64,000 bases of DNA from Pseudomonas fluorescens (lineage in GTDB: Bacteria > Pseudomonadota > Gammaproteobacteria > Pseudomonadales > Pseudomonadaceae): the NCBI RefSeq assembly GCF_004683905.1, contig NZ_CP038438.1, positions 6,014,001 through 6,078,000 of the forward strand. Direction: 5' to 3'. This document shows positions 39,354 to 49,380 of this stretch, in pieces. Position 1 is the first letter of the stretch, and each line of letters begins with the position of its first letter. The notes beneath the pieces are model-generated. The model was not told where the DNA came from. It ran no database searches and worked only from the letters and a program-made list of their open reading frames with translations. The translations under genes were made by a program, and so were the position numbers.

Positions 39354-40175
39354 GTGAAACTTCAACCGCTACTGGCCCTGGGCCTGACGATTCTTGCCGC
39401 GTCCACTCAAGCCTTCGGCGGCGCCACACTTGATCGCGTCGAACAGAAAAAACAACTGGTCGGCGTGCTGATGGAAAGCTACCCACCCTTTTCGTTTCTC
39501 AATGAGCAGAATCAGCTCGACGGCTTCGACGTGGACGTCGCCAAAGCCGTTGCGGACAAGCTGGGGGTCAAGCTGCGCCTCGAAACACCCTCCTGGGACG
39601 TGATCGCTGCCGGCCGCTGGAGCGGGCGCTATGACATCTGCATCTGCTCCATGACTCCGAGCAAAGCCCGCGCCGAAGTGTTCGATTTCCCGGTCGAGTA
39701 CTACGCCTCGCCCGCCGTGATCGTGGTCAACGCCAAGGACGATCGCATCCACGGCGCCAAAGACTTGAGCGGCAAGAAAGTCGGCCTGACCAGCGCCTCC
39801 AGCTACGAAAGCTATCTGAACAAGAATCTGGTCATCGAAGGCGCCGAAGACACGCGTCTGGAGTACCCGTTCGAGGATGTGCAGATCGCTCCGTACGATA
39901 CCGACAACGTCGCCTTCCAGGATCTGGGCCTGGGCGCCGGTGTGCGCCTGGATGCCATCCTCACCAACTTGGTGACCGCGCAGCCGCGCCTGAATCAGGA
40001 TCAGCGTTTCAAACTGGCGGGCGCGCCGCTGTACTCGGAACCGAACTCGGTGGCCATCGAAAAGGGTGATGCCGAGTGGGACGCCAAAGTGCGCGAGGTG
40101 TTCGCGCAACTCAAGCAGGACGGCACGCTGAGCAAGCTGTCGCAGAAATGGATCGGCGCCGATATCAGCCAATGA
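39354..40175 (+). CDS. Amino-acid ABC transporter substrate-binding protein
   Basis: Periplasmic SBP_bac_3-family receptor of 273 residues. It has a signal peptide (KLQPLLALGLTILAASTQAF, cleavage near Ala-Phe-Gly-Gly), then ESYPPFSFLNEQNQLDGFDV and DVAKAVADKLGVKLRLE, the usual first lobe. WSGRYDICICSMTPSKARAE follows, then KKVGLTSASSYE of the second lobe. The start is GTG 39354 with CAGGTG upstream; no ATG fits. It probably binds an amino acid or sulfur analogue. The stop overlaps the permease start by four bases (ATGA), so they are coupled. Confidence 0.9.
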   Translation: MKLQPLLALGLTILAASTQAFGGATLDRVEQKKQLVGVLMESYPPFSFLNEQNQLDGFDVDVAKAVADKLGVKLRLETPSWDVIAAGRWSGRYDICICSMTPSKARAEVFDFPVEYYASPAVIVVNAKDDRIHGAKDLSGKKVGLTSASSYESYLNKNLVIEGAEDTRLEYPFEDVQIAPYDTDNVAFQDLGLGAGVRLDAILTNLVTAQPRLNQDQRFKLAGAPLYSEPNSVAIEKGDAEWDAKVREVFAQLKQDGTLSKLSQKWIGADISQ

Positions 40176-41008
40176 CTGCCTTCCCGACACCTCCACAGCC
40201 GCCGCAACCGGTGGCTGAATCGCGCCTGCAACGGCTGTTCGGTTTCCGCACGCGCCTGTACCTGACCTGGGCGGCGATGTTCAGCCTGTTCGCCGGGTTT
40301 TTCCTCAGCTTCGATCTGAAGCTCTCGATCATCCTCGACAAGCTGCCGAATCTGCTCGGCGTGCACCTGGCGCCCAACGGCTTTCTGCAGGGCGCGGCAC
40401 TGACCCTGTTTCTCTGCGCCTGCGCGATCGTCGCCTCATCCTTGCTGGGCTTCGTCACCGCTCTGGCGCGTCTGTCGAAAAGCGCCGTGGCGTTCGGGAT
40501 CGCCAGTTTCTACACCTCGTTCTTTCGCGGCACGCCGCTGCTGATCCAGATCCTGTTGATCTACCTCGGCCTGCCGCAACTGGGCGTGGTGCCCGGCGCG
40601 GTGGTGGCGGGGATCATTGCCCTGTCACTCAACTACGGCGCCTACCTCAGCGAGATTTTCCGCGCCGGTATCCTCGGCGTGCCCTACGGCCAACGCGAAG
40701 CTTCGCTGGCGCTGGGCATGCGCGAGAGCGTGATCTTCTGGCGCATCACCCTGCCCCAGGCGATGCGCACGATTATTCCGCCGACCACCAACCAGTTCAT
40801 CTCGATGCTCAAGGACTCGTCACTGATCTCGGTGATGGGCGTCTGGGAAGTGATGTTTCTGGCGCAGTCCTACGGCCGCTCGAGCTACCGCTACATCGAG
40901 ATGCTGACCACGGCGGCGATCATTTACTGGCTGATGTCGATCGGTCTGGAGCTGATCCAGGCGCGCATGGAGCGGTATTACGGCAAGGCTTATGTGCGGC
41001 GTAGCTGA
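40172..41008 (+). CDS. Amino-acid ABC transporter permease
   Basis: Inner-membrane permease of the HisMQ type, 278 residues. The first helix is near 30-50, and a core of about five helices spans 65-265. The ATPase-docking loop (GILGVPYGQREASLALGMRE and on to LPQAMRTIIPP) is at about 166-205. Residues 1-25 are a Pro-rich cytosolic tail. Only one permease is encoded, so it would act as homodimer. No ATP-binding subunit gene follows: the next gene is an autotransporter. The partner ATPase must lie elsewhere or upstream genes have been lost. Confidence 0.9.
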   Translation: MTAFPTPPQPPQPVAESRLQRLFGFRTRLYLTWAAMFSLFAGFFLSFDLKLSIILDKLPNLLGVHLAPNGFLQGAALTLFLCACAIVASSLLGFVTALARLSKSAVAFGIASFYTSFFRGTPLLIQILLIYLGLPQLGVVPGAVVAGIIALSLNYGAYLSEIFRAGILGVPYGQREASLALGMRESVIFWRITLPQAMRTIIPPTTNQFISMLKDSSLISVMGVWEVMFLAQSYGRSSYRYIEMLTTAAIIYWLMSIGLELIQARMERYYGKAYVRRS

Positions 41009-41267
41009 GCGGCTCCGCCGACAGACTTCCACCACGGGAGGATCGAGCAGTGGCAGATGAATTTCTGATCATTACAAGCGGCTAATGGCACCGTAACTTG
41101 TAGGAAACGACAACGCGGCGCCACGACGCAATCCGCCAATCCGTGTCGAGCCGCTCTTTTCCGAAGATCAAACAGACGCAGCCCGCAGCACCGAGCGATC
41201 CGGCTGACATCGGCGCCTGCCGGCTCCAACTTAGAGTTTGGCCTCCTTCCACGAGAGGCTGAACTCG

Positions 41268-43481
41268 ATGCCCGTTCAATTCCACTTTCGACCAAAACAC
41301 CTGACATTAGCCATTGCTTTGGCCATGGGATGTGCCGATCTGTCCATCGCCCAGGACGCACCGCCCGACACTCAAGGCATCTCTGCCGCCTCCCCTGAAA
41401 CATTCAAATCAGCGATCACCGCTTTCGCTAATCATCCGGAAACCGTCCAGCTGAAGGTCAGCAAAGCCTATCCGGCACAGGAGGGTGTGGCGCTGGCGCT
41501 TGATGAGCGCAATGACCTTGTCACCGTGCAATCTCGGGGCAGCTTCGCCGGCCTGGTCGACGGTGGCGGGGGCGACAACCTGCTGCAACTCGACGCGAAC
41601 AGGAAAGGCGTGCTGGGTGAAACCCGTAACTTCAGTGGGCTGGAGGTCAGGCGCGGGAGCTGGACCCGCAGCGGACCGGGTGATTTCAGCCTCGGTGTAC
41701 TGGTTCATCCAAAGGCATTGCTGGTCAATGAAGGGCAAATTCTGGGTACGGCAGTGACCGAGGGCATCTTGATCAACAAAGGGGCGATCAATGGCGGCGC
41801 CACTGTCGCGTCTGGCGGCGACCTGACCAACCAGGGCCTGATTGACGGCATGGTGGAGGTTCAGGAAAACGGCCATATAGCCGGGAATGGTGCGGTTAAT
41901 CATTTGAACGTGTACGGACGCATGACCGTCGACGATGTCTACGGCGCACCCAAGGTCGCGGGAGATCTGCGCCTGACCCGTTCTGCCGTGCTGTCCTATG
42001 CCGTGGATGCTTCCGGCAACAGTCAGACGGTGGTCGTAAAGGGAACCGCTCATTTGGGTGACGCCACCCTGAAACTCGTCACCGCCGGCGACTACCCGCA
42101 AAGCAGTCAGCACACCATTCTGGAAGCGGGAAAGATTGAGGGGCAGTTTGGCACCGTTGAAAACGATCTGGCATACATGACTCCGACGCTGCACTACGAA
42201 GCACAACGAGTGGGCTTGCTCTATGCCCGTAACGATGTGCCGCTCGAAAACCTTGCGACCACGCAGAATAGTCAGGCACTCGCCCAGAGCATTGACGAGA
42301 CACCCTCCCCCCATCAGCAACCTCAGCAACCTCAGCAACCTCAGCAACCTCAGCAACCTCAGCAACCTCAGCAACCTCAGCAACCTGAAGAGCCTGAGCC
42401 CTCCGGGGAGTCTGCGATAGCCCTTGGCTCATCCGCTGCTACCAGCCAGGCGGTCACATCCCTGCTGGGGGCCAGCAAGGCAACTGCCAGCGTGGCCCTT
42501 GAGCAACTCGCCGCTGGCAGCAACGCCAACCTTGCCAAAGCCACCCTGAACAGCGTCAACCCAATCAGAGCAAGCATCCTCTCGGCGATGTATCAACTGG
42601 GAGACAACGCAGGTGCAAAAAGCCTGGGTAGTGCGCCGCGTCCAGTTGCTGGTGGTGCCGGTTCCGGGCGAGTCTGGCTGCAAGCTCTGGGACATGGCGG
42701 TAAGGTCGATCGTGATTACGACAGTGCCCTCAAACACTCCACCCACGGTTTGGTGCTGGGGGCCGACTGGCAATTCGACGAACAGTGGCATGTCGGCCTG
42801 ATGGGGGCGAAAGCGCAAACCCGGCTCAATGCCCAACAGTTCGACGGTGATCTCGACAGCTGGCACCTCGGCGCCTACGCGCTGCGTCAGGACGGCCCGT
42901 TTGCCCTGCGCCTGGGGGCTTCGTACGGCAGTCATGACGGCAGTGGCAAACGTCGCGTTGCCTTCAATGGTTTCAGTGATCGCCTCAAGAGCAGCTATGA
43001 CGCCAGCACCCAGCAGGTGTTTGCCGAAGTCGGCTACAACCTGGGACGTGGCAACGTCAGCTTCGAACCGTTCGCCAGCGTCGGTTATCAACGCTACCAG
43101 CGTGATGGTTACACCGAGAAAGGTGGCGATGCGGCGCTCAAGGTTCAGGGTCAGACCCAGGCGAATCCGAGCAGCACCTTCGGCCTGCGCCTGGCGAACA
43201 CCAGTCACCTGTCCAATGGCATGCAGTTGACGCCACGTCTCAGCGCCAGCGTGAAACATACCTACGGCGAGCTCGATAACGAAACGCGCCAGCAACTGGT
43301 CAAGGGTGGCAGAAGCTTTGAAGTCGCCGGGGCCGAGATGGATCGCAACAGCTTCACGCTGGACGCCGGTCTGGATCTGACCCTGTCCGCCCGTAACACT
43401 CTGGGCGTTGGGCTCACTGGCGAGGCCGGTAGCGACAGCCGCAGTTACGGCGTGATGGGCCAGTGGCGCATGGCGTTCTGA
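41268..43481 (+). CDS. Type V autotransporter with QQP-repeat linker
   Basis: Outer-membrane protein of 737 residues. Signal peptide at about 1-28 (LTLAIALAMGCADLSIAQ). A passenger of repetitive Gly/Asn-rich beta-helix style (LVNEGQILGTAVTEG, LINKGAINGGATVASGG, LTNQGLIDG) spans about 130-340. A linker contains eight exact QQP units (350-373). The C-terminal autotransporter barrel, from about 460, ends in GVMGQWRMAF with terminal Phe. No protease triad was found, so adhesion or surface display is more likely than proteolysis. ATG 41268 follows GAGAGG. It is separated from the ABC pair by 259 bp and is a single-gene unit. Confidence 0.88.
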   Translation: MPVQFHFRPKHLTLAIALAMGCADLSIAQDAPPDTQGISAASPETFKSAITAFANHPETVQLKVSKAYPAQEGVALALDERNDLVTVQSRGSFAGLVDGGGGDNLLQLDANRKGVLGETRNFSGLEVRRGSWTRSGPGDFSLGVLVHPKALLVNEGQILGTAVTEGILINKGAINGGATVASGGDLTNQGLIDGMVEVQENGHIAGNGAVNHLNVYGRMTVDDVYGAPKVAGDLRLTRSAVLSYAVDASGNSQTVVVKGTAHLGDATLKLVTAGDYPQSSQHTILEAGKIEGQFGTVENDLAYMTPTLHYEAQRVGLLYARNDVPLENLATTQNSQALAQSIDETPSPHQQPQQPQQPQQPQQPQQPQQPQQPEEPEPSGESAIALGSSAATSQAVTSLLGASKATASVALEQLAAGSNANLAKATLNSVNPIRASILSAMYQLGDNAGAKSLGSAPRPVAGGAGSGRVWLQALGHGGKVDRDYDSALKHSTHGLVLGADWQFDEQWHVGLMGAKAQTRLNAQQFDGDLDSWHLGAYALRQDGPFALRLGASYGSHDGSGKRRVAFNGFSDRLKSSYDASTQQVFAEVGYNLGRGNVSFEPFASVGYQRYQRDGYTEKGGDAALKVQGQTQANPSSTFGLRLANTSHLSNGMQLTPRLSASVKHTYGELDNETRQQLVKGGRSFEVAGAEMDRNSFTLDAGLDLTLSARNTLGVGLTGEAGSDSRSYGVMGQWRMAF
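42315..42386 (+). repeat. Tandem repeat CAGCAACCT x8
   Basis: Eight uninterrupted identical 9-base units in frame in the autotransporter linker. Loss or gain of units changes linker length without frameshift. Confidence 0.97.
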
Positions 43482-43553
43482 CACAAAGCGACGTGTAGCT
43501 GTCGCAGGCTCGGGCCTGCGGCAGCCCCTACAAAGAACAGCATATTGCAGGCG

Positions 43554-43581
43554 AAAAAAAAGGGGAGCACATGCCCCCCCG
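43554..43581 (-). terminator. Terminator of the pycAB operon
   Basis: On the minus strand a GC-rich stem (GGGGGGCA with TGCTCCCC) followed by eight T, 32 bases after the pycB stop. Confidence 0.85.
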
Positions 43582-43612
43582 AGGTTTAAAGCGTTGGATC
43601 GCGGCAGTTATC

Positions 43613-45421
43613 TCAGCCTTCGATCTCGATCAGGATTTCGCCAGGATTCACCCGGTCGCCCTTAGCCACATGGATGGCGGTGACCTTGCCGGCAATCGCT
43701 GCCTGAACTTCGGTTTCCATCTTCATCGCTTCGGTGATCAGCACCGCCTGACCGGCCTTGACGGTGTCGCCCTCCTTGACCAGCACATCGACGATGTTGC
43801 CCGGCATGGTGGTGCTGACGTGGCCCGGTGCCGATGCCTGCTTGCGTTTGCTGCTGCCACCGCCGACGAATTCGTTGAGCGGTTCGAACACCACTTCTTC
43901 CGGCATGCCGTCGATGGACAGGTAGAAGTGACGCTTGCCTTCGGCCTTCACACCAACACCGGTGATATCGACCCGGTAGGTTTCGCCGTGGACGTCGATG
44001 ACGAACTCGGTCGGCACGCCTTCGCCGCCCGCCTTCGCCACACCACCGGCCTCAGGGATCGGCAGCAGCACTTCCGGAACCAGGGTGCCGGCGGCACGCT
44101 CTTCGAGGAACTTGCGGCCGATGTCCGGGAACATCGCGAAAGTCAGCACGTCTTCTTCGGACTTGGCCAGCGCTCCAATGTCAGCACGCAGCTTGGTCAT
44201 CTCCGGCTTGAGCAGATCGGCCGGACGTACGTCGATCACCTCTTCGCTGCCGATGGCCTGACGGCGCAGCTTCTCGTTAACCACGCCCGGCGCCTTGCCG
44301 TAGCCGCCTTGCAGGTACAGCTTCACTTCGTTGGTGATGGTCTTGTAGCGCTCACCGGCCAGCACGTTGAAGAACGCCTGGGTGCCGACGATCTGCGAAG
44401 TCGGCGTCACCAGTGGCGGGAAACCGAGGTCTTCCCGTACACGCGGGATTTCCGCCAGCACTTCGGCCATGCGGTTCAGTGCGCCCTGCTCTTTCAGCTG
44501 GTTGGCGAGGTTGGAGATCATCCCGCCGGGTACCTGGTTGACTTGCACACGGGTATCGACGGCGGTGAACTCGCTTTCGAACTGGTGGTACTTCTTGCGC
44601 ACGGCGTAGAAGTACAGACCGATCTCCTGCAGCAGTTCCAGGTTCAGACCGGTGTCGTACTCGGTGCCTTTAAGCGCAGCAACCATCGACTCGGTGCCTG
44701 GATGGCTGGTGCCCGAGGCGAAGCTGGAGATCGCGGTATCAATGTGATCGGCACCGTTTTCGATGGCTTTCAATTGGCACATCGCCGCCAGACCAGCCGT
44801 GTCATGCGAGTGGATGAACACTGGCAGCGACTGCTCGGCTTTCAGTGCGCGAACCAGTTCGCCGGTGGCGTATGGCGTGAGCAGACCGGCCATGTCCTTG
44901 ATCGCCACCGAGTCGCAACCCATGGCTTCCATCTGCTTGGCTTGCGCCACAAACGCGTCGATGGTGTGCACCGGGCTGGTGGTGTAAGCGATGGTGCCCT
45001 GGGCGTGTTTGCCAGCAGCCTTCACCGCTTCGATGGCCACGCGCAGGTTACGCACGTCGTTCATCGCGTCGAAGATGCGGAAAACGTCGATGCCGTTGAC
45101 CGCAGCCTTGGCAACGAAAGCTTTGACCACGTCGTCGCTGTAGTGGCGATAGCCGAGCAGGTTCTGCCCACGCAGGAGCATTTGCAGACGAGTGTTGGGC
45201 AGCGCGGCGCGCAGTTGGCGCAGACGCTCCCACGGGTCTTCTTTCAGAAAGCGCACGCAGGCGTCGAACGTCGCACCGCCCCAGCACTCCAGCGACCAGT
45301 AGCCGACCTTATCGAGCTTGTCACAGATCGGCAGCATGTCTTCAGTGCGCATGCGGGTGGCGAGCAGCGATTGGTGAGCGTCGCGCAGGATGGTGTCGGT
45401 TACGAAAATTTTCTTGGACAT
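43613..45421 (-). CDS. pycB: Pyruvate carboxylase subunit B (carboxyltransferase plus biotin carrier)
   Basis: 602 residues. The N-terminal DRE-TIM carboxyltransferase domain opens with FVTDTILRDAHQSLLATRMR. The metal and substrate residues are seen in VAIKDMAGLL and FIHSHDTAGLA. A central PYC-OADA domain follows, and the C-terminal biotinyl domain holds AMKM with biotin-accepting Lys567. It is often labelled oxaloacetate decarboxylase alpha, but the coupling to a separate biotin carboxylase subunit and a LysR regulator gene points to the two-subunit pyruvate carboxylase of pseudomonads. This enzyme replenishes oxaloacetate. ATG 45421 follows GAGGA and lies 11 bp after the pycA stop. Confidence 0.93.
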   Translation of the reverse strand: MSKKIFVTDTILRDAHQSLLATRMRTEDMLPICDKLDKVGYWSLECWGGATFDACVRFLKEDPWERLRQLRAALPNTRLQMLLRGQNLLGYRHYSDDVVKAFVAKAAVNGIDVFRIFDAMNDVRNLRVAIEAVKAAGKHAQGTIAYTTSPVHTIDAFVAQAKQMEAMGCDSVAIKDMAGLLTPYATGELVRALKAEQSLPVFIHSHDTAGLAAMCQLKAIENGADHIDTAISSFASGTSHPGTESMVAALKGTEYDTGLNLELLQEIGLYFYAVRKKYHQFESEFTAVDTRVQVNQVPGGMISNLANQLKEQGALNRMAEVLAEIPRVREDLGFPPLVTPTSQIVGTQAFFNVLAGERYKTITNEVKLYLQGGYGKAPGVVNEKLRRQAIGSEEVIDVRPADLLKPEMTKLRADIGALAKSEEDVLTFAMFPDIGRKFLEERAAGTLVPEVLLPIPEAGGVAKAGGEGVPTEFVIDVHGETYRVDITGVGVKAEGKRHFYLSIDGMPEEVVFEPLNEFVGGGSSKRKQASAPGHVSTTMPGNIVDVLVKEGDTVKAGQAVLITEAMKMETEVQAAIAGKVTAIHVAKGDRVNPGEILIEIEG

Positions 45422-45432
45422 TGTTGTATTCC

Positions 45433-46848
<1,416 letters not shown>

Positions 46849-46904
46849 TTGGAAATTCCCTTGAGCCGGTGGCACCACGACCTGCTAGACCCAGGTCGAC
46901 GCGT

Positions 46905-46926
46905 GACTAAATGTTTCAATTTAGTC
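46905..46926. promoter_or_regulatory. Candidate PycR operator
   Basis: GACTAAAT-GTTTCA-ATTTAGTC: eight-base perfect arms in the pycA-pycR gap, 57 bases from the pycA start. It contains LysR-type T-N11-A spacings. Confidence 0.55.
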
Positions 46927-46974
46927 GCAGCCCCACACTAGCCCTCACAAGGGATTAACAAAAATGAATAAAAA

Positions 46975-47004
46975 TTGGGTCAGGCATAAGCAAAGACTTA
47001 TAGT
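46975..47004 (+). promoter_or_regulatory. Candidate promoter of the LysR gene pycR
   Basis: TTGGGT, 18 bases, TATAGT (46999-47004) on the plus strand, giving a start near 47010 and a leader of about 30 bases. Confidence 0.45.
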
Positions 47005-47038
47005 TAAACCATCAGCCTGCCGTCAGAGCCCATAAAAA

Positions 47039-48001
47039 ATGCGTAAGTCCTTGATGCGTATGACATTACGCCAATTGCAGATCTTCAACGAAGTGTGTGA
47101 TTTACGGTCCTACAGCCGCGCAGCCGATGAAATGTCTCTGACACAACCGGCCGTCAGCCTACAGATTCGTCAGCTGGAAGAGCTGATCGGGCAACCATTA
47201 TTCGATTATGTCGGCAAAAAACTCTACATGACCGAGGCCGCCGAAGCCCTGCAGCGTGCCAGCCGGGACATCTTCGGGCGCCTGGAAAACCTCGACATGC
47301 AGCTGTCGGACATGCAGGGCTCGCTGCAGGGGCAGCTGAAACTGGCGGTGGAATCCAGCGCTAAATACTTCGTGCCGCATCTGTTCGCCGCGTTCAAGCG
47401 CCAGCACCCGGAAGTGAACCTGCAACTGACCGTGGTCAACCGAGGCCAGGTGATTCGCCGCCTCTCGGACAATCGCGATGATCTGGTGATCATGTCGATG
47501 GTGCCGCAGGACATGGGCCTGGAATTTCTGCCGTTTCTCAACAATCCGATTGTTGCCGTGGCGCGCCCGGACCATCCGTTGGCACACATGGGACCGCTGC
47601 GTTTGCAGGATCTTGAACCTTACACGCTGCTGATCCGCGAACCCGGTTCGGGTACGCGGCTGGCCTGTGAAGAGTATTTCAAGGAGAAACGCGTGCACTT
47701 CACCCAGACCCAGGAAGTGGCCTCGGCTGAAGCCCAGCGCGAATGCGTAGTGGCGGGTCTGGGCCTGGCGCTGTTGACGCGCCACGCCCTGAACCTGGAG
47801 CTGGCGACCGGCGGCCTGGTCGAGCTGCCGGTCGAAGAGTTGCCGCTGTTTCGCAGCTGGTGCCTGGTGCAAGCCAAGGCCAAACGCCTGTCACCGGTGG
47901 CGCACGCCTTCCTGGCGTTTATCCGCAGCGAACGGGTGCAGATCAGCGCGCTGGTTGAACGCTTCGACGGGAAGCTGCGGGCGCTGCCTGCCAGTAGTTG
48001 A
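47039..48001 (+). CDS. pycR: LysR-family regulator PycR
   Basis: 320 residues, CbbR-like. HTH at about 8-66 with MTLRQLQIFNEVCDLRSYSR and MSLTQPAVSLQIRQLEELIG. The effector domain starts near 95 (GQLKLAVESSAKYFVPHLFA). Orthologues adjacent to pycAB in P. aeruginosa are called PycR. It probably controls the divergent pycAB operon. Starts at ATG 47039, 47054 or 47060 are all in frame; none has a good ribosome site, so the first 7 residues are uncertain. The last 59 bases overlap, tail to tail, the small PA3496-like gene on the other strand. Confidence 0.88.
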   Translation: MRKSLMRMTLRQLQIFNEVCDLRSYSRAADEMSLTQPAVSLQIRQLEELIGQPLFDYVGKKLYMTEAAEALQRASRDIFGRLENLDMQLSDMQGSLQGQLKLAVESSAKYFVPHLFAAFKRQHPEVNLQLTVVNRGQVIRRLSDNRDDLVIMSMVPQDMGLEFLPFLNNPIVAVARPDHPLAHMGPLRLQDLEPYTLLIREPGSGTRLACEEYFKEKRVHFTQTQEVASAEAQRECVVAGLGLALLTRHALNLELATGGLVELPVEELPLFRSWCLVQAKAKRLSPVAHAFLAFIRSERVQISALVERFDGKLRALPASS

Positions 48002-48155
48002 GTTCGATGTCCTCGGGAAAATCGCTGATTTCGCTTTGAAGCTGACGAAGTTCGAAGCGATCTTCGATCGCGCGACGGAATTCCATGCGGCGCTGGTCTT
48101 CCTGCTGACGACGGGTTTTCGCGGCGCTGTTGCGTTCTTCGTAGGGCTGAGCCAT
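47943..48155 (-). CDS. PA3496-family small putative envelope integrity protein
   Basis: Small protein of 70 residues, strongly charged, beginning MAQPYEERNSAAKTRRQQED and then QRRMEFRRAIED, the hallmark of the PA3496 family. There is no membrane segment or signal. GGGAG eight bases upstream of ATG 48155 supports this start; the open frame further upstream is REP-derived. The 3' end overlaps the end of pycR by 59 bases on the opposite strand. Function is only suggested by the family name. Confidence 0.8.
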   Translation of the reverse strand: MAQPYEERNSAAKTRRQQEDQRRMEFRRAIEDRFELRQLQSEISDFPEDIELNYWQAAPAASRRSVQPAR

Positions 48156-48272
48156 TTCGAGTCTCCCAGGCGAGTACGGGAGTTTCACGATAGGCGGGAC
48201 GGATGACGGTTTGGCTGCGCAGGGATGACAGTGCGATGAAACTTTGCCGATTGCGGTGCTATTGAGGACGCT

Positions 48273-48365
48273 TTCGCGAGCAAGCCCGCTCCCACATTTG
48301 ATCTCGATATGACACAAAATCTGTGGTCACCAGAGATCCCCTGTGGGAGCGGGCTTGCTCGCGAA
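48273..48365. repeat. REP-type inverted pair, family A, reversed arms
   Basis: Here the order is TTCGCGAGCAAGCCCGCTCC first and GGAGCGGGCTTGCTCGCGAA last, opposite to the pairs at 4015, 5301, 11398 and 23104. Confidence 0.93.
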
Positions 48366-48386
48366 TAAGGTCGGAACGACCTTGCT

Positions 48387-49253
48387 TTAATCGTCCAGAG
48401 CTTTCACGGCCTTGGGGGATAGCCGCAAGCTGCGCAGGCTGCGCTTCACGCTCTTCAGGTGATTGACCAGACTTGGCCCGCGCGCCATGGCCACGCCCAT
48501 GGCCAGCACGTCGATCACCACCAGATGGGCGATGCGCGAGGTCAGCGGCGTATAGATTTCGGTGTCTTCATGCACATCGATCGCCAGGTTGACGGTCGAC
48601 AGCTCGGCCAGCGGTGTCTGGCTCGGGCACAAGGTGATCAGCGAAGCGCCGCTCTCGCGAACGAGGTTGGCGGTGATCAGCAGATCCTTGGAGCGCCCGG
48701 ACTGGGAAATGCAGATCGCCACGTCGGTCGGCTTCAAGGTCACTGCAGACATCGCCTGCATGTGCGGGTCGGAATACGCCGCCGCCGTCAGCAGCAGACG
48801 GAAGAACTTGTGCTGCGCATCCGCCGCCACCGCGCCGGACGCACCAAAGCCATAGAACTCGACACGCTGCGCCTGGGACATCAGCGTCACCGCGCGCTGC
48901 AATTCCACCGGATCGAGCTTCTCGCGAACCTCCATCAGGGTGTGCAGGGTGGTGTCGAAAATCTTCAGGCTGTAGTCGGCGACCGAGTCGTCTTCGTGAA
49001 TCGCGAACTGGCCGAAGCTGGCCCCGGCGGCCAGGCTCTGCGCCAGTTTCAGCTTGAGGTCCTGAAAGCCGGAACAGCCAATGGCCCGGCAGAAACGCAC
49101 GATGGTCGGCTCGCTGATGCCGACACTGTGGGCCAGATCGGCCATGGAACTGTGCATCACCGCCGCGGGGTCAAGCAGCACGTGGTCGGCGACCTTGAGC
49201 TCCGACTTGCGTAACAGGTGACGTGACTGGGCGATGTGTTGCAGCAGATTCAA
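48387..49253 (-). CDS. MurR/RpiR-family regulator, HexR-like
   Basis: 288 residues. RpiR HTH at about 1-77 (MADLAHSVGISEPTIVRFCR); SIS sugar-phosphate-binding domain at about 125-265 (VEFYGFGASGAVAADAQHKF, CISQSGRSKDLLITANLV). It resembles HexR, the 2-keto-3-deoxy-6-phosphogluconate-sensing regulator, but I recall the pseudomonad HexR beside zwf/edd as a different paralog. This one matches the regulator next to pycR. Start is TTG 49253; no ATG fits the family start. A symmetric site 40-54 bases upstream suggests autoregulation. Ligand is probably a sugar phosphate or keto-acid phosphate. Confidence 0.87.
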   Translation of the reverse strand: MNLLQHIAQSRHLLRKSELKVADHVLLDPAAVMHSSMADLAHSVGISEPTIVRFCRAIGCSGFQDLKLKLAQSLAAGASFGQFAIHEDDSVADYSLKIFDTTLHTLMEVREKLDPVELQRAVTLMSQAQRVEFYGFGASGAVAADAQHKFFRLLLTAAAYSDPHMQAMSAVTLKPTDVAICISQSGRSKDLLITANLVRESGASLITLCPSQTPLAELSTVNLAIDVHEDTEIYTPLTSRIAHLVVIDVLAMGVAMARGPSLVNHLKSVKRSLRSLRLSPKAVKALDD

Positions 49254-49292
49254 GGGGCTGGACTCTTCTTATGGGCAAGGATGTAGCACGCT

Positions 49293-49307
49293 TGTAGTTA
49301 TACTACA
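49293..49307. promoter_or_regulatory. Palindromic operator upstream of the RpiR gene
   Basis: TGTAGT-TAT-ACTACA. Symmetry and spacing mimic the HexR consensus TGTAATTAAATTACA. It overlaps -10-like TATAAC on the minus strand. Confidence 0.65.
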
Positions 49308-49380
49308 TGAATTGGCTTTTTGCCTGCTCAATGCGTAACTCCATGTCCCCGTATCAGGCGCGATGGAGTGCATGTAGCCC

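Noticed and set aside
41409..42383. Minus-strand open frame with repeated Leu-Arg-Leu units
   Set aside because: It is the antisense of the CAGCAACCT repeat and the autotransporter passenger; no ribosome site or family resemblance.
42315..42386. Short regularly repeated units as a possible CRISPR array
   Set aside because: The 9-bp units are contiguous without spacers and lie in frame within a coding region.
43491..43532. Additional family C repeat after the autotransporter gene
   Set aside because: Only a shortened, imperfect hairpin resembling the family C arms; too decayed to list as a full element.
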